Shown: piece by piece, positions 6,296 through 6,474 of the stretch
Numbering within the stretch: the first letter of the stretch is position 1
How the letters are laid out: the number at the start of each line of letters is the position of its first letter
Assembly: GCA_021836665.1 (NCBI GenBank)
Contig: JAKBHQ010000249.1
Span: 1 to 6,474, forward strand
DNA: 6,474 nt
Direction: 5' to 3'
Origin: Thermoplasmata archaeon
GTDB lineage: Bacteria; Actinomycetota; Acidimicrobiia; Acidimicrobiales; Acidimicrobiaceae
Made by a program: the position numbers and the translations under genes
Notes under the pieces: model-generated
What the model was told of the DNA's origin: nothing
The model's input: only the letters and a program-made list of their open reading frames with translations
Database searches by the model: none

Positions 6296-6474
6296 ATGGA
6301 TAATGATATCTTGCGCTTAGATGCGTTGGGTCAAGCTGAGCTTATCAGACAAGCAAAAGTGTCACCTCGTGAAGTTCTGAATGCTTCAATTTCGGCCATC
6401 GAAGCAATTAATCCGACTCTCAACGCCGTTATTCATCAGCGTTTTGAAGCTGCGCTGATTGAGGCCGAGCGTAG
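6296..6474 (+). CDS. Amidase-signature family hydrolase, N-terminal 59 codons only
   Basis: The frame begins at an ATG with a good ribosome site and stays open to the right edge. The N-terminus reads LDALGQAELIRQAKVSPREVLNASISAIEAINPTLNAVIHQRFEAAL. This is the typical opening of amidase-signature enzymes (D...QAELVR.G.VS..EL...A...IE..NP.LNAV), the helical region that precedes the Ser-Ser-Lys catalytic core; the core itself is outside the window. Such enzymes hydrolyse amide bonds; relatives include 6-aminohexanoate cyclic dimer hydrolase and GatA-like amidases, but the substrate cannot be told from this part. It lies downstream of the permease on the same strand but beyond a strong terminator and a 533-bp gap, so it is likely transcribed from its own promoter. 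Confidence 0.85.
   Translation, partial: MDNDILRLDALGQAELIRQAKVSPREVLNASISAIEAINPTLNAVIHQRFEAALIEAER

Overview
The window carries a mid-GC (about 50%) bacterial chromosome segment with four recognisable genes. The best organism guess is an actinobacterium. The main clue is a resuscitation-promoting-factor (Rpf) domain, which is largely an actinobacterial hallmark. The modest GC, together with a chemoreceptor that implies motility, would fit a lineage such as the Acidimicrobiia better than a high-GC streptomycete or mycobacterium. This placement is inference; there is no rRNA or other marker in the window.

Layout. Positions 1-1927 (minus strand) hold most of a large soluble chemoreceptor-like protein that runs off the left edge. 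Its signalling hairpin lies near the N-terminus, a C-terminal-type sensor domain follows, and a second long helical region comes after that. Positions 1872-2285 (minus) hold a stop-free reading frame with protein-like composition, overlapping the chemoreceptor start. I do not recognise it, and its upstream half has no usable start codon, so it looks like the 3' remnant of a broken gene. Positions 2286-3064 contain no convincing gene. They hold a 15-bp tandem repeat (3.8 copies) and a cluster of strong hairpins, possibly a decayed mobile-element end or a structured RNA.

Positions 3065-4066 (plus) encode a secreted peptidoglycan hydrolase with a signal peptide, a long coiled-coil region like that of PcsB/RipC-type hydrolases, and a C-terminal Rpf lysozyme-like domain. 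Positions 4275-5762 (plus) encode a full-length APC-superfamily amino-acid/amine permease with an excellent ribosome-binding site. Its leader has a candidate extended -10 promoter next to one inverted repeat, and a second perfect inverted repeat downstream. A strong intrinsic terminator follows at 5814-5853. A 442-bp gap (5854-6295) with no credible gene precedes the first 59 codons of an amidase-signature hydrolase (6296 to the right edge).

How they work together. The chemoreceptor and the Rpf-type hydrolase look like independent single genes. The permease and amidase are co-directional and could form an uptake-then-hydrolysis pair for an amide compound, but the terminator between them says they are mainly transcribed separately, so the link is only suggestive. 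I found no CRISPR array, tRNA, rRNA or intact insertion sequence, and nothing that clearly amounts to a new multi-gene system. The most unusual items are the chemoreceptor architecture, the coiled-coil/Rpf fusion, the unidentified broken frame, and the repeat/hairpin zone between them.
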